A DNA stretch of 6,187 nucleotides from Alistipes sp. (lineage in GTDB: Bacteria > Bacteroidota > Bacteroidia > Bacteroidales > Rikenellaceae). The stretch lies in contig JAIEHQ010000103.1 of assembly GCA_029065825.1 (NCBI GenBank), forward strand, positions 1-6,187, given 5' to 3'. The position numbers were made by a program, and so were the translations under genes. Shown here in pieces: positions 5,706 through 6,187 of this stretch; the first letter of the stretch is position 1, and every line of letters begins with the position of its first letter. The notes beneath the pieces were generated by a model. That model had not been told where the DNA came from, did not search any database, and was given only the letters and a program-made list of their open reading frames with translations.

Positions 5706-6187
5706 ATGAAACCCGCCATCGCCGTCATCACGCCCAACATCCTGACAGGGCTGGGATTCCGCACGATCCTCGAGAAAGTGGGTCCTCCGGCCGAAATCGC
5801 CGTTTTCGACGATTTCGACGACCTGATCGCCGGGAATCCCGACCGCTTCTTCCACTACTTCGCGGCCATGCAGCTCTTCCTCCGCCACCGGACGTTCTTT
5901 CTCGAACGGAGCCAGAAGACGATTCTGCTGGGCCGGGGCATCCCCTCCCCGCTGGCTCCCCTGCGGCAGATCGACATCTGCAGCGGCGAGGAGCGCATCA
6001 TCCGCGACCTGCTGCGCCTGCGCAGCGAGGCCGCCCGGGCCGACCATGCGCTGCCCCGCCCCGACGCGGCGATCCGCAGAACCGGCGAGCAGCTCTCCCC
6101 CCGCGAAGCGGAGGTGCTGACGCTCATCGCCCGGTGGCTGCTCAACAAGCAGATCGCCGACCGCCTCGGCATCGGGCTGACCACCGT
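5706..6187 (+). CDS. LuxR-type regulator with a degenerate receiver-like domain, 3' end outside the window
   Basis: The frame opens at ATG 5706, 13 nt after the rlmH stop, and runs to the right edge (160 full codons). Residues 128 onward are a LuxR/GerE helix-turn-helix: LSPREAEVLTLIARWLLNKQ and then IADRLGIGLTTV, cut inside the recognition helix. Residues 1-108 alternate strand-like and helix-like segments in the order of a response-regulator receiver: IAVITPN, a helix, EIAVFDD, then TILLGRG and QIDICSGEERIIRDLLRL. However, the acidic pair after strand 1 is TPN (9-11), no aspartate stands at the strand 3 phospho-acceptor position, and the strand 5 lysine is missing. It is probably a transcription regulator that does not respond to phosphorylation, or an orphan with another input. 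The receiver assignment rests on pattern only, whereas the DNA-binding domain is clear. Its targets are unknown; autoregulation of the operon is possible. Confidence 0.85.
   Translation, partial: MKPAIAVITPNILTGLGFRTILEKVGPPAEIAVFDDFDDLIAGNPDRFFHYFAAMQLFLRHRTFFLERSQKTILLGRGIPSPLAPLRQIDICSGEERIIRDLLRLRSEAARADHALPRPDAAIRRTGEQLSPREAEVLTLIARWLLNKQIADRLGIGLTT

Noticed and set aside
5111..6184. Minus-strand open frames opposite rlmH and the LuxR-type gene (5111-5764, 5655-6047, 5855-6184)
   Set aside because: They overlap each other and lie antisense to clearly recognisable family motifs. None shows a domain of its own.

Overview
The window looks like chromosomal DNA of a GC-rich member of the Bacteroidota, most likely an Alistipes-like gut species. 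The reasons are by-eye GC of roughly 60%, two promoters of the Bacteroidota type (TTG, about 20 bp, TAnnTTTG), weak or absent Shine-Dalgarno sequences, and the gene content. The genus is an inference; the promoter type is read directly. I see no RNA genes, insertion sequences, CRISPR arrays or phage genes.

Layout: two gene groups diverge from a 285-bp intergenic region (3586-3870). Leftward (minus strand) come asnS (asparaginyl-tRNA synthetase), a strong hairpin terminator, rpoN (sigma-54), and, two bases after the rpoN stop, a PAP2-like membrane protein that runs off the left edge. Rightward (plus strand) come a secreted LacZ/GH2-like protein, rlmH (23S rRNA pseudouridine-1915 N3-methyltransferase) and a LuxR-type regulator cut by the right edge. 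The two gaps in the plus-strand group are 13 nt each and no terminator or promoter is visible in them, so the three genes are probably one operon driven from about 3810-3840.

How the genes fit together: asnS, rpoN and rlmH are ordinary core genes with intact diagnostic motifs. The other three share a pattern: each belongs to a familiar enzyme or signalling fold but has lost key catalytic or phospho-acceptor residues. The GH2-like protein has alanine in place of the acid/base glutamate and ends before the nucleophile. The PAP2-like protein has glutamine where motif 3 has aspartate. The LuxR-type protein has a receiver-like N-terminus without the acidic pocket, the phospho-acceptor aspartate or the conserved lysine. 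The GH2 pseudoenzyme is the most interesting item. I found no convincing new multi-gene defence or mobile system.

Several very long antisense open frames exist, including one of more than 1000 codons that runs opposite asnS and then in frame into the GH2-like gene. They are by-products of GC-rich codon use and are not annotated as genes.
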